A stretch of 64,000 bases of DNA from Dictyobacter formicarum (GTDB lineage: Bacteria > Chloroflexota > Ktedonobacteria > Ktedonobacterales > Ktedonobacteraceae), in contig NZ_BNJJ01000019.1 in the NCBI RefSeq assembly GCF_016587435.1, forward strand, positions 114,222-178,221, written 5' to 3'. The translations under genes and the position numbers were made by a program. The notes under the pieces are model-generated. The model ran no database searches, had not been told where the DNA came from, and was given only the letters and a program-made list of their open reading frames with translations. This document shows positions 9,640 to 18,129 of the stretch, in pieces. The number at the start of each line of letters is the position of its first letter. Position 1 is the first letter of the stretch.

Positions 9640-10305
9640 CTAGTGATTGTTGTGGTTTTTATGATTGTTATGGTTTTTATGATTGTTATGGTTTTTATGA
9701 TTGTTATGGTTTTTATGATTGTTATGATTGTTGTGATTGTGGTTGCGATTGTGGTTGCTCAGTGTGTTTTTGTTTTCAAGCTCGTTATTGTTTTTGTTGT
9801 TAATATCGTTATGGTTGCTGTTGTCATTGTTGACATGGGTTTCAACTTCAATGTTGATGGGGGGCTGCGTAGTAACGGACTGCTGCTGAGCCTGCTGCTG
9901 TTGCTGTTGCTGTTGCTGCTGGACACTAATGGTGGCACTATCAGATGGATCAGCTTTGCAACTATAGACCCCATAGATGCTATTACTTGTGTTCATAATA
10001 GTAAATGGTTGTCCGTTGGTCGTGCCATCACCGCTAAAGGTGTGTGAATAGGCACCAGTGGTATCAGCAACTGTCGCTGAACCCTGGCCATTGGCGAAAG
10101 TGAGGCTACCAGTCAGAATTTCGCCAGGGCGAAGTGTCGCAACTGCTGTACCAGACTGACCGCAGATGCCTGTCACGGGTTCGGTCGGGGCTACTATATC
10201 GCCGGCATGAGCACTGGCTGGTAACGCAAAACCAGCTGATGCACCTAAACTTAAAGTACTCATAACGAAAGTGGCAACAAATGATTTGATCAATTTTGTG
10301 TTCAC
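9640..10305 (-). CDS. Secreted polyQ / Asn-His-rich low-complexity protein, copy A
   Basis: Signal peptide (NTKLIKSFVATFVMSTLSLGASAGFALPASAHA), then a roughly 85-residue folded-looking segment with two Cys (ICGQSG and YSCKAD). A Gln tract with one Ala interruption (about 13 Q) follows. The Asn/His/Lys-rich tail ends in five tandem NHKNHN-type repeats encoded by an 18-bp DNA repeat. GTG 10305 is chosen because it aligns with the ATG of copy B and has AAAGG about 10 bases upstream; an ATG at 10323 in frame would overlap that site. Function unknown. The composition resembles prion-like or surface-adhesive proteins (inference). Confidence 0.75.
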   Translation of the reverse strand: MNTKLIKSFVATFVMSTLSLGASAGFALPASAHAGDIVAPTEPVTGICGQSGTAVATLRPGEILTGSLTFANGQGSATVADTTGAYSHTFSGDGTTNGQPFTIMNTSNSIYGVYSCKADPSDSATISVQQQQQQQQQQAQQQSVTTQPPINIEVETHVNNDNSNHNDINNKNNNELENKNTLSNHNRNHNHNNHNNHKNHNNHKNHNNHKNHNNHKNHNNH

Positions 10306-10351
10306 GGTTAGAGAACCTTTCATAATAGTATTAGCGTATAAAATTTTATCA

Positions 10352-10382
10352 AGAATAAAGGACTATGCATTAGCTTTATTCT
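10352..10382 (-). promoter_or_regulatory. Conserved 5'-leader hairpin of the polyQ genes
   Basis: AGAATAAAG (10352-10360) pairs with CTTTATTCT (10374-10382), about 45 bases upstream of the start of copy A. The same hairpin precedes copy C near 12505-12540. In copy B (about 11677-11704) both arms have changed together (GGATAAA with TTTATCC), preserving the pairing. This covariation suggests a functional structured leader or an RNA stability element. Confidence 0.45.
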
Positions 10383-10477
10383 GTAATCCTACTAATCGAA
10401 TGTTTGAGAGTTAAATTTAGTGAAACAATATATAAATATATAAATTAAGTAAGTGGTGAGACACATTGAGAAGTTCT

Positions 10478-10773
10478 ACCCATTAGGTTTATTACTATGG
10501 TTTAGCTGGGGCCTGATGGGATGGTGGGTGTATATCGCAAGGTGTATCTCGATATTGGAGATCCACGCTGGGCATGCGATGGGGGTCTGGGTTTCCCCAC
10601 CTGGGACACACCTATTGGACGTTTGAGCGCGCTCATTTGTGGCGATGCCAGATATTTCGAGGCGGCCCGTATTATGGCGCTACAAGGGGCCGACGTGGTG
10701 CTCTTTCCTACCAATTGGGTTGATGATGCTTGTCCGAGCAGCTGGTGGATGACCCGCGCTTTTGAGAATCAAT
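10478..10773 (+). pseudogene. Truncated duplicate of the nitrilase gene
   Basis: Nearly identical to 13132-13431 of the intact nitrilase gene. It encodes VYRKVYLDIGDPRWA..., LICGDARYFEAARIM and ending ..RAFENQ, including the catalytic Lys and Cys region. The start region and everything after residue 203 are missing. The 5' join falls in shared text TACCC..GGTTTATTAC, and a 5-base deletion lies just inside. The 3' join at 10773 is followed by about 10 unrelated bases and then thrS-leader sequence. It cannot encode a working enzyme. Confidence 0.85.
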
Positions 10774-10783
10774 CGCGAGCTTC

Positions 10784-10912
10784 GCATCTCTGTACACCCC
10801 TGAGAAGGGACATGTCTCGCGTGAATGCGCTCCCTGGGTTGGAAGCTTTTGCGTCGTAGCTATAATCGTCTATTGGAACAATCATACCATAACGTGTAAT
10901 TCCTGTAAAACG
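10784..10912 (-). repeat. Orphan copy of the thrS promoter and 5' part of the T-box leader
   Basis: Copy of about 9443-9572, including the TTTACA/TATGAT promoter boxes. It stops before the 3' half of Stem I, the T-box and the terminator, because the segment is fused to the nitrilase fragment. If the promoter still fires, it would make an antisense RNA through the nitrilase remnant. Not a functional T-box. Confidence 0.7.
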
Positions 10913-10976
10913 AAACACTGAATGCAACGAGGTACCCATTTGTGGCGGGTACCCCGTTTCGAAGAACTACAGTGTT

Positions 10977-11630
10977 CTAGTGTTTGTTATGTTTTTTATG
11001 ATTGTTGTGTTTGTTGTGATTGTTGTTGTGATTGTTGTTGTGATTGCTGTTGTGATTGCTGTTGTGATTGCTGTTGTGATTGCTCAGTATGTTTTTGTTT
11101 TCAAGCTCGTTATTGTTTTTGTTGTTAATATCGTTATGGTTGCTGTTGTCATTGTCGACATGGGTTTCAACTTCAATGTTGATGGGGGGCTGCGTAGTAA
11201 CGGACTGCTGCTGAGCCTGCTGCTGTTGCTGTTGCTGTTGCTGCTGGACACTAACGGTGACATCATCGGACGGATCAGCTTTGCAACTATAGACCCCATA
11301 GATGCTATTACTTGTGTTCATAATAGTAAATGGTTGTCCGTTGGTCGTGCCATCACCGCTAAAGGTGTGTGAATAGGCACCAGTGGTATCAGCAACTGTC
11401 GCTGAACCCTGGCCATTGGCGAAAGTGAGGCCACCAGTCAGAATTTCGCCAGGGCGAAGTGTCGCAACTGCTGTACCAGACTGACCGCAGATGCCTGTCA
11501 CGGGTTCGGTCGGGGCTACTATATCGCCGGCATGAGCACTGGCTGGTAACGCAAAACCAGCGCTGGCTCCCAGACTCAATGCACCCATAGCTAGAGTAGC
11601 GACAAACGATTTGATTAACTTTGTATTCAT
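10977..11630 (-). CDS. Secreted polyQ / Asn-His-rich low-complexity protein, copy B
   Basis: Paralog of copy A, near-identical over the signal peptide, the two-Cys domain and the Gln tract. It differs in its C-terminal tail, where NHNS/NHNN units replace the NHKNHN units. Start ATG 11630 has AAAGG about 10 bases upstream. 217 aa. The tail difference shows that the simple-sequence repeats are expanding or contracting independently in each copy. Function unknown; export through Sec is expected from the signal peptide. Confidence 0.75.
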   Translation of the reverse strand: MNTKLIKSFVATLAMGALSLGASAGFALPASAHAGDIVAPTEPVTGICGQSGTAVATLRPGEILTGGLTFANGQGSATVADTTGAYSHTFSGDGTTNGQPFTIMNTSNSIYGVYSCKADPSDDVTVSVQQQQQQQQQQAQQQSVTTQPPINIEVETHVDNDNSNHNDINNKNNNELENKNILSNHNSNHNSNHNSNHNNNHNNNHNKHNNHKKHNKH

Positions 11631-12011
11631 TACAAAAGAACCTTTCAGAATAGTATTAAAGTATAAAACTTATCTGGGATAAAGGACTATGCTTAGTTTT
11701 ATCCTGTAACTTATTAATCGAGTGTCTGAGTGTTAAATTTAGTGAATAAGTATATAAATTGAGAAATTTATACATAAGGACGTAAATTATGCAGCTCTAT
11801 TTACTGGATTAAAACAGAGAAATAAAAACATGTGTCTGTGCAGGCACTAAAATAGACGTTCGGGTGATGGTATTCCGCCTGAAAGAGTCGTCGTGCTATA
11901 GTTGTCGATCAAATAATCATCCTATAACGTGTAATCTCTGCGATGCGAAACACTGAATGCAACGAGGTGCCCATTTGTGGTGGGTACCTCGTTTCGAAGA
12001 ACTACAGCGTT

Positions 12012-12458
12012 CTAGTGATTGTTGTGGTTTTTATGATTGTTATGGTTTTTATGATTGTTGTTGCGATTGTTGTTGCGATTGTCGTTGTCATTTTTCAGTA
12101 TACTTTTGTTCTCAAGCTCGTTATTGTTTTTGTTGTCAATATCGTTATTGTTGTGGTTGTCATTGTCGACATGGGTTTCAACTTCAATGTCGATTGAACA
12201 CGGTATGCTAACAACCTGCTGTTGTTGCTGTTGTTGCTGCTGCTGTTGCTGTTGCTGAGTAGTATCCTCAGGATCACGGGGGGCAGCAGTGGATGGATCA
12301 TTTTGGCAACTATTGCCCGGGCCGATGTTACTACTCGTGTTCATGGTAGGAAATGCTGGATGAGCACTGGCTGGTAACGCAAAGCCAGCTGATGCACCTA
12401 AACTTAAGGCACCCAGAGCGAAAGTGGCAACAAATGATTTGATCAATTTTGTGTTCAC
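12012..12458 (-). CDS. Secreted polyQ / Asn-His-rich low-complexity protein, copy C (shortened)
   Basis: Third paralog, 148 aa from GTG 12458 (aligned with the GTG of copy A). The signal peptide NTKLIKSFVATFALGALSLGASAGFALPASAHP is kept, but the roughly 85-residue two-Cys region is mostly deleted. The Gln tract is an uninterrupted run of about 15 Q, followed by the acidic IDIEVETHVDNDN segment and an NHKNHN tail. The deletion is in frame, so the gene still reads through. It may be a degenerating copy or a separate small secreted protein. Confidence 0.65.
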   Translation of the reverse strand: MNTKLIKSFVATFALGALSLGASAGFALPASAHPAFPTMNTSSNIGPGNSCQNDPSTAAPRDPEDTTQQQQQQQQQQQQQQVVSIPCSIDIEVETHVDNDNHNNNDIDNKNNNELENKSILKNDNDNRNNNRNNNHKNHNNHKNHNNH

Positions 12459-12732
12459 GGTTAGAAAACCCTTTCATGCTAGTATTAGCGTATAAAATTT
12501 ATCAAGAATAAAGGACTATGCATTAGCTTTATTCTGTAATTCTACTAATCGAATGTTTGAGGGTTAAATTTAGTGTAAAAATATATAAGTATATAAATTA
12601 AATAAGTAGTGAAGCAAATTGAGAAGTTCTGCCTATTTGGTTGAAAGGAAGAGGGAAAGAAAAACACGTATCTGTGCAAGCACTAAAATAGACGTTCGGG
12701 TGATGGTATTCCGCCGGGAAGAGTCGGCGTGC

Positions 12733-12738
12733 TATAAT
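12733..12738 (+). promoter_or_regulatory. Candidate -10 box upstream of the nitrilase gene
   Basis: TATAAT at 12733-12738, inside a block (about 12680-12740) that is duplicated near 11840-11900, where the box reads TATAGT. No good -35 hexamer at standard spacing. A weak candidate. Confidence 0.3.
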
Positions 12739-12819
12739 ACAAGGGTTATCACGATATGTTAGCACCTTGTTTCAGTGATGGCTTTCGCATAGTCATACAT
12801 CAGGAGCACATAAGTTTTG

Positions 12820-14799
12820 ATGAGCTCTCTCTTCACACAAAAACCACAAATCTCCCATTATCGAGTGGCTGCCATTCAGTATGAGCCAACGTTAGGAGAG
12901 AAAGAAAAGAATATTCTAGATCTTCTTCGTTTGGCAGAAGATGCGGCTGCGCATGATGCTCGGCTCATTGTGCTGCCAGAAATGGCTACTACCGGATATT
13001 GTTGGATTTCTGGTGACGAGATCGCCCCGTATACGGAGCCGATCCCCGGTCCAACTACTGAGCGTTTTCAAGCGCTCGCCAGTAAGTATGCTTGCTATAT
13101 TGCTTTGGGTTTGCCCGAGGTAGATGTGGCTACCCAGGTTTATTACAATAGTATGGTTTTGCTGGGGCCTGATGGGGTGGTAGGTGTATATCGCAAGGTG
13201 CATCTCGATATTGGAGATCCACGCTGGGCACGCGATGGGGATCTGGGTTTCCCCATCTGGGATACACCTATAGGACGTTTGAGCGCGCTCATTTGTGGCG
13301 ATGCCAGGTATTTCGAGGCGGCCCGTATTATGGCGCTACAAGGGGCCGACGTGTTGCTCTTTCCTACCAATTGGGTTGATGATGCTTGTCCGAGCAGCTG
13401 GTGGATGGCCCGCGCTTTTGAGAATCAATTGTATGTGATTGCCGCCAACCGTTATGGGCGTGAGCGTGGTGTTCAGTTCCGTGGCGGTAGCTGCGTTCTA
13501 AATCCTGATGGAACCCCGCAGGCGTTCCTGGAAGATGGCGAGGGCATCGTCTATGGAGAGGTAGATCTGCAGCGTTGCCGCGATAAGCGTTGGTTACATG
13601 ATGGTGAGGTGATTGGGTGGCCCCTGGATGATCGTCGGCCCGACCATTATCGGGCGGTGGTGCAGAATAGTTATCTGTGGGAGCCTTTACGCTACCATAG
13701 TTTGTATGAGCTGGGTGAATTGCCAACCGGACAACTGTCTTGTGCGGGCATTGTGCAGATGGATCTATCTTCCTTTGTGTCTTCGTCTGGCGTGCCGCCG
13801 ACTGAACGTATCTCGATGTTGCAGAACTGGTTGAAGACGCAGATGCGTGATAATGCTCCAGCCGCACCCGATGTGATGGTTTTGCCGGAATTACTCCTGC
13901 CCGGACCTGTGCCACAGCAGATTATTGATAGCCAGGACAGTGCCGTGCTGGCCTCCCATTTCCAGCAGGGAGCTATACAGGTACCTGGTCCTGAAACAGA
14001 GGCGCTGGTCTCGCTGGCCAACGATTTGCAGATTAGTATGGTACTGGGTGTGGCGGAGCGAGCAGGCGAAAATAAGTATTATAATACTGTGTTGCTGATA
14101 GACCCCGAAGGGGTTTATGGTATTTATCGCAAGATACATTTAAGCTCGGTTGATCGTCTGTGGGCATTGCCCGGTGATCTGGGCTTTCCAACCTTTGATA
14201 CGCCAACAGGCCGTATTGGTCTGGCAACAGGTTACGATGTGCTTTTTCCCGAGACCTTACGTATTTTGGCCAGTAAAGGGACGGACCTGGTTTGTGCTCC
14301 GGCTATGCTGAATTTTCCTTTCCCTATTGGTTTGCAACTGTCTCATTCGTCATCTCTTAGAGATGATGATAGCGGCGTCAATGAACCCTTTCATTTTTTG
14401 CTCTGGCGTACGCGTGCGGCTGAGCATAATGTGTATTTGGTCCTGGCCAACTGGTTTGGCGAGTCCCATGGTATACAGGCCAATGGCCTGAGCGGCATCT
14501 TCTCACCTGGAGCGGGCAGCCTTTATGCTCTATCAGAGGTAATTGCCGATGAGGATGAAGAAGGCCTGATGATGATGACGATTGATACGCGTGAGCAGCG
14601 TACCGGACGTCGTACGACGCGTATGCTAGAGTATAGCCCTGGTGATATGGCTGGATCACTGACAGGTGAATTAGCATATAATATTCTGGATTCTATTCCT
14701 GGTAATCTTGTTCGCAGTAAACCTATGTTGCGGAAACGTCAGCCATTCTGGTATATGGACCTTGTACGCACAAATATCCGTAAGCCACATCAAGCATAG
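12820..14799 (+). CDS. Two-domain carbon-nitrogen hydrolase (nitrilase superfamily)
   Basis: Two nitrilase folds in one 659-aa chain. Domain 1 (about residues 15-270) carries the full Glu-Lys-Cys triad: VLPE (about E54), VYRK (about K126) and ALICGDAR (about C159). It should hydrolyse or transfer an amide/nitrile. Domain 2 (about 305-640) keeps VLPE and IYRK, but the nucleophile position reads LATGYDV, with Thr for Cys, so it is probably inactive. AGGAG at 12802-12806 lies 13 bases before ATG 12820 and 10 before an in-frame TTG at 12817, either of which may start the protein. Substrate not predictable. A terminator follows. Confidence 0.88.
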   Translation: MSSLFTQKPQISHYRVAAIQYEPTLGEKEKNILDLLRLAEDAAAHDARLIVLPEMATTGYCWISGDEIAPYTEPIPGPTTERFQALASKYACYIALGLPEVDVATQVYYNSMVLLGPDGVVGVYRKVHLDIGDPRWARDGDLGFPIWDTPIGRLSALICGDARYFEAARIMALQGADVLLFPTNWVDDACPSSWWMARAFENQLYVIAANRYGRERGVQFRGGSCVLNPDGTPQAFLEDGEGIVYGEVDLQRCRDKRWLHDGEVIGWPLDDRRPDHYRAVVQNSYLWEPLRYHSLYELGELPTGQLSCAGIVQMDLSSFVSSSGVPPTERISMLQNWLKTQMRDNAPAAPDVMVLPELLLPGPVPQQIIDSQDSAVLASHFQQGAIQVPGPETEALVSLANDLQISMVLGVAERAGENKYYNTVLLIDPEGVYGIYRKIHLSSVDRLWALPGDLGFPTFDTPTGRIGLATGYDVLFPETLRILASKGTDLVCAPAMLNFPFPIGLQLSHSSSLRDDDSGVNEPFHFLLWRTRAAEHNVYLVLANWFGESHGIQANGLSGIFSPGAGSLYALSEVIADEDEEGLMMMTIDTREQRTGRRTTRMLEYSPGDMAGSLTGELAYNILDSIPGNLVRSKPMLRKRQPFWYMDLVRTNIRKPHQA

Positions 14800-14859
14800 T
14801 ATGCCATTCATTTGGATGAGCGCGGCTGCCTGAGAAGCTAACGCCATACCTGGAAACTG

Positions 14860-14880
14860 AGCGTTTCCAAACGCTTTTTT
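14860..14880 (+). terminator. Intrinsic terminator after the nitrilase gene
   Basis: AGCGTT (14860-14865) pairs with AACGCT (14870-14875) over a 4-nt loop (one further T-A pair is possible), followed by a run of T to 14880. It lies 60 bases after the nitrilase stop. Confidence 0.75.
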
Positions 14881-14951
14881 ACAGCGTCTGCATATGGTGG
14901 TGCTGTTCTGACTATGTGTGCCTGGATGCGTGTGAATACAGCGGAGCATGC

Positions 14952-17951
14952 ATGAAGACGATGGTCATAGAGAGGAAGCGTAGCACATCGATGCAAAAAT
15001 TGTCTCGCTATAACACACTAGCGGCAATTTTTGCATCGATGTTTGTTGTTATCTGCTTTGTCTGCTTGCTATTACTGGATGCTCTGGTTGGATTGCGTGC
15101 GGCTATCATGTTTGCGCGTATCGCCGTTCCTGTGGCTGCTCTGGTCGGTGCTCTCTGGTCCTGGCAAGTCTGGTATTTGGCCTGGCGCCGCCCCTCGTAT
15201 ATTGCTGTGCGTGGCCGCCTGGCCTGGTTTTGTATTGCTCTGGGCCTGTTAATCCTCTGCATGCGCGGCGTCTCGGAAAATATTGCCTGGTACATGTATA
15301 AAGATCTATATTTTCTGCCTATCAGAGACATAATCTCCAGCCTTTTTTATCCTTGCCTGTTTATTGGCATTATAGCGTTGCCCGGGATGTCCAGTTTGCG
15401 CGCCAGTATGGTGGTAGATGTGCTGATCACAACCTGTTGCCTGGCTGGTATCTACTGGTATATTGTGACCATTCTTCCTGTGGTGGTGCCTCCTGCTGGT
15501 ATGCTGATGGGTGATTGGCTCCCTCGTCTACGCCTCTCGATCATTTCCCTGGCGGGAGATATTTTTTTGTTCCTTCTCCTGTCCCTCTTCTGGCAACAGG
15601 GAGTCCGAGCCAGTATGCGTCTTGCTCTGCTTCTATTAAGTGCTGGTTTAGCGTTTAATGTGCTGGCCGACGCCAGCAGCGGCTGGTTTGACGCCTATAG
15701 CGTTCTCTATTATCAGCATCAGGTTCCCTGGATTGATAGTTGCTGGATTGCAAGCCTGCTATTGCTTGGCCTCTCAACGCTCTACCAGTATCAGGCCCAG
15801 GCGCGGAAGATTCTGTCCAATATGGAGCTGACTTCTTCATCGGAAGCGCTGGCTCCTGATAAAGTCACGCACGTACTGAGTACTGATGTACTTTGCAGAT
15901 ACAAGCTGCCTGTTCAGGGGATCTATGTGCCCCTGGCTCTGATCCTTGGGGGCTTGTGCGTGATTGAGGTGATATACATTCACCAACCAGCTAGCGAGGC
16001 GGTTGATGGACTCTTCATTGTCAGTTCAATTGTGGGCATACTGATTGCGATGCGTCATTTTTTTGCGACCCGCGAAAATGCGGCTTTACTACGGGAGAGG
16101 GATCAGCGCTTTCATGAGGCTGAGCAGGTGCGTTATCTGGTTACTCAGTTAGCAGATGTGTTGGATCTGGATTCTTTGTGCGATCGTATTATGCATGTGG
16201 TGCTTGCGCAGTTTGGTTTTACTTCTGTGATGCTGTTGCTGTTAGAAGAATATAATCAACCTGTATCTGAGCGTTCGCACCTGTTAGTGAATGCTGCATC
16301 GCAGTTGGTGCAACCGCTGAAATGCCGCGTGACTGGCGATTCCATTCTCTATCAACTGGTTGCCAAAGGAAATGAGCGTGAGCTACTCTGGTCCACCTGC
16401 CTGAACGATCTACCCGGCGAGGTACGCCGCTGGCAGGAAAGGCAACATATCCCCACAATGAAGTTTTTCCCTATTATCTATCAAGGACGCATTCTTGGCA
16501 GCCTGGGGGTGGCCCGCCACATTCTTTCCCGCACCGATCTGTCGACGACCTCAATGGTGCGTAACTATGTGGATCAAATCGCGACGGTGATTGAGCATAG
16601 CTATCTTTACCAGCAGGCTCGCGAGCGTGAGAAATTTGCGCGTGCCATGGTCAATATATCCACGCGCTTGAATGCAGCCGTCATCGAGCCGATCGAGTTG
16701 AGCCAGTTGATTTGCGTAGAAGGGGCCCGAGCGCTGCATGCTGATTATGTGATTTTCTATACTCGGCGGGCCGAGGGCTCGCTTGAACCCCTGGCTATCT
16801 CTATTGATGGGCAGCAAAGTAGCCAGCAATTAAGTGAGTGGCCTCCCCTACGTGTCTCAGAATATGAACAAGAGACGGCACAGCCACTCCATCCTTTTCT
16901 GCTAGAAGTCAGTCCTTACCGCAAGATGCAACTTTTGACTGAAAGCAGTCAGCATGCCGCCTTTACACGTGAGCATCATCCAGCTTCACGCCAGTTCGCG
17001 CTCAGAGCTAAATTGATCCGTCATCGTATTTATACGGCCATCCTGGCTCCCCTGGTTACCGGTGGCCGTCTCAATGGCCTATTGATTTTTGCCTGTTCGG
17101 TTCCATTGGGCAGTAACACAGACCTCTCTTTTGATGAATCAGACATTCCCCATGCCCAGGATTTTGTGGAGCAGGCTAGCGTTGCTTTTACCAATGCCCG
17201 GCTCTATCAGCGTTTGAGCACGGCCAACGAGCAGCTTAAAGAACTGGACCAGATGAAGGATCAATTTATGGTTACGGCTTCACACGAGTTGCGTACACCG
17301 CTGACGGCTGTGCAGGGCTATATTGAGCTGATCGCCCAGTATGATGAGATGCTGCCTGCCGAGCAGCGACGTGAATTTCTCCAGAAAGCACAACTAGGGT
17401 GCGAAGAACTGGAGGTGTTATTGCGCAATGTAATGGATGCCAGCCGTATTGAAGCTGAGACCGCTATCAAGCCGGCTTTGATCAGTCGCGTCTCGGTTAA
17501 AGAAATGCTCGAAAAGGTCATGGTAATGATCGAACCACAGGTAACCCAGGATCAGCGTCAGGTGAGCTGTAACGTTCCTTCTCAGTTGTATGTCTATGCT
17601 GATCCTTTGCGCCTGCACCAGGTATTAATGAATATCGGCACCAATGCCTTGAAGTATTCGTCTGCGGGCACGCCATTACTACTCTCTGCCGAGCGTTCAG
17701 AGGAACGGGAAAAGATGGTCGTTATTAGCATTACGGATAAAGGGAAAGGCATCGCTCCACAAGATCAAGCACGTATTTTTCAACGTTTCTATCGCCTGGA
17801 AAGCGATATGAATAGTCCCATTCGAGGCTCTGGCCTGGGACTCTATATCTCGCGGCGTTTAATAGAAGCCATGGGAGGGAAGATTTGGATTGAGAGTAGA
17901 GGTATTCCGGGAGAGGGATCTACATTCCATATACTGTTGCCCATGGCCTGA
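14952..17951 (+). CDS. Membrane sensor histidine kinase with GAF domains
   Basis: About 999 aa. The N-terminal third has about ten hydrophobic segments (7TM-type sensor region up to about residue 370). Two GAF-like domains follow (around 390-560 and 575-745), with a short coiled coil between them. The HisKA H-box is SHELRTPLTAVQGY (phospho-His at about 778). The HATPase has N-box MNIGTNALKYSS, DKGKGI and GSGLGLYISRRLIEAMGG. No response regulator is adjacent, so the partner is unknown (orphan kinase). ATG 14952 has GGAG 5 bases upstream. A later ATG at 14991 sits inside a perfect inverted repeat, so upstream initiation is preferred. Confidence 0.85.
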   Translation: MKTMVIERKRSTSMQKLSRYNTLAAIFASMFVVICFVCLLLLDALVGLRAAIMFARIAVPVAALVGALWSWQVWYLAWRRPSYIAVRGRLAWFCIALGLLILCMRGVSENIAWYMYKDLYFLPIRDIISSLFYPCLFIGIIALPGMSSLRASMVVDVLITTCCLAGIYWYIVTILPVVVPPAGMLMGDWLPRLRLSIISLAGDIFLFLLLSLFWQQGVRASMRLALLLLSAGLAFNVLADASSGWFDAYSVLYYQHQVPWIDSCWIASLLLLGLSTLYQYQAQARKILSNMELTSSSEALAPDKVTHVLSTDVLCRYKLPVQGIYVPLALILGGLCVIEVIYIHQPASEAVDGLFIVSSIVGILIAMRHFFATRENAALLRERDQRFHEAEQVRYLVTQLADVLDLDSLCDRIMHVVLAQFGFTSVMLLLLEEYNQPVSERSHLLVNAASQLVQPLKCRVTGDSILYQLVAKGNERELLWSTCLNDLPGEVRRWQERQHIPTMKFFPIIYQGRILGSLGVARHILSRTDLSTTSMVRNYVDQIATVIEHSYLYQQAREREKFARAMVNISTRLNAAVIEPIELSQLICVEGARALHADYVIFYTRRAEGSLEPLAISIDGQQSSQQLSEWPPLRVSEYEQETAQPLHPFLLEVSPYRKMQLLTESSQHAAFTREHHPASRQFALRAKLIRHRIYTAILAPLVTGGRLNGLLIFACSVPLGSNTDLSFDESDIPHAQDFVEQASVAFTNARLYQRLSTANEQLKELDQMKDQFMVTASHELRTPLTAVQGYIELIAQYDEMLPAEQRREFLQKAQLGCEELEVLLRNVMDASRIEAETAIKPALISRVSVKEMLEKVMVMIEPQVTQDQRQVSCNVPSQLYVYADPLRLHQVLMNIGTNALKYSSAGTPLLLSAERSEEREKMVVISITDKGKGIAPQDQARIFQRFYRLESDMNSPIRGSGLGLYISRRLIEAMGGKIWIESRGIPGEGSTFHILLPMA
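14985..15042 (+). promoter_or_regulatory. 18-bp perfect inverted repeat at the 5' end of the kinase gene
   Basis: ACATCGATGCAAAAATTG (14985-15002) and CAATTTTTGCATCGATGT (15025-15042) are exact reverse complements, separated by 22 bases. The left arm contains an in-frame ATG (14991), the right arm encodes IFASMF of the first membrane segment. In mRNA it would form a stable hairpin over the early codons, so it could throttle translation or sequester the alternative start. Confidence 0.55.
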
Positions 17952-17964
17952 TAGATATACGTGG

Positions 17965-18129
17965 CTATTTTTTGTTGCTGCTGGCTGCTGCTTCGGCCTG
18001 TTTTTTTACCAGTAAGGGAGCGTGCTGCTCACAGAAACGAAAACTGCGCCCGCCGGCCAATAACTGTGCATATGCTGCTGGTTCGCCACAGGTATCGCAG
18101 CGTCCCACATGTGTCTTAACTGCTTTCAT
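17965..18129 (-). CDS. Small zinc-ribbon-like protein, 54 aa
   Basis: Minus-strand frame starting at ATG 18129 (MKAVKTHVGRCDTCGEPAAY) and ending at TAG 17967-17965. It has CDTCGE, and later FCEQH, giving a CxxC...CxxH pattern that could bind one zinc ion. The tail is Lys/Ala-rich. AGGAGG lies 13 bases upstream of the ATG, a long but acceptable spacing. Resembles small zinc-finger or rubredoxin-like accessory proteins. It reads convergently towards the histidine kinase gene. Function unknown. Confidence 0.6.
   Translation of the reverse strand: MKAVKTHVGRCDTCGEPAAYAQLLAGGRSFRFCEQHAPLLVKKQAEAAASSNKK

Larger units (their letters stand above)
9443..12760. repeat. Three-copy decayed tandem duplication (leader - polyQ gene - nitrilase)
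   Basis: Unit 1 spans about 9443-10773 and unit 2 starts at about 10784. The segments 9447-9640 and 10788-10976 are nearly identical, as are most of polyQ genes A and B. A more diverged third unit starts near 11905 and runs into the intact nitrilase. A block that includes GACGTTCGGGTGATGGTATT occurs both at about 11850 and about 12690, showing that the nitrilase upstream region was also copied. The arrangement is what a tandem duplication of [thrS promoter/leader, secreted gene, nitrilase] followed by internal deletions would leave. Confidence 0.8.

Noticed and set aside
9601..9803. Plus-strand frames through the polyQ/Asn-His repeat DNA (Cys/Tyr- or Val/Ile-rich products)
   Set aside because: They are the complements of the low-complexity minus-strand genes; no RBS and no signal peptide of their own.
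10521..10859. 112-codon frame fused from nitrilase fragment and leader DNA
   Set aside because: It has no proper start, lacks the catalytic Glu region, and its C-terminus is noncoding leader DNA; treated as a pseudogene.
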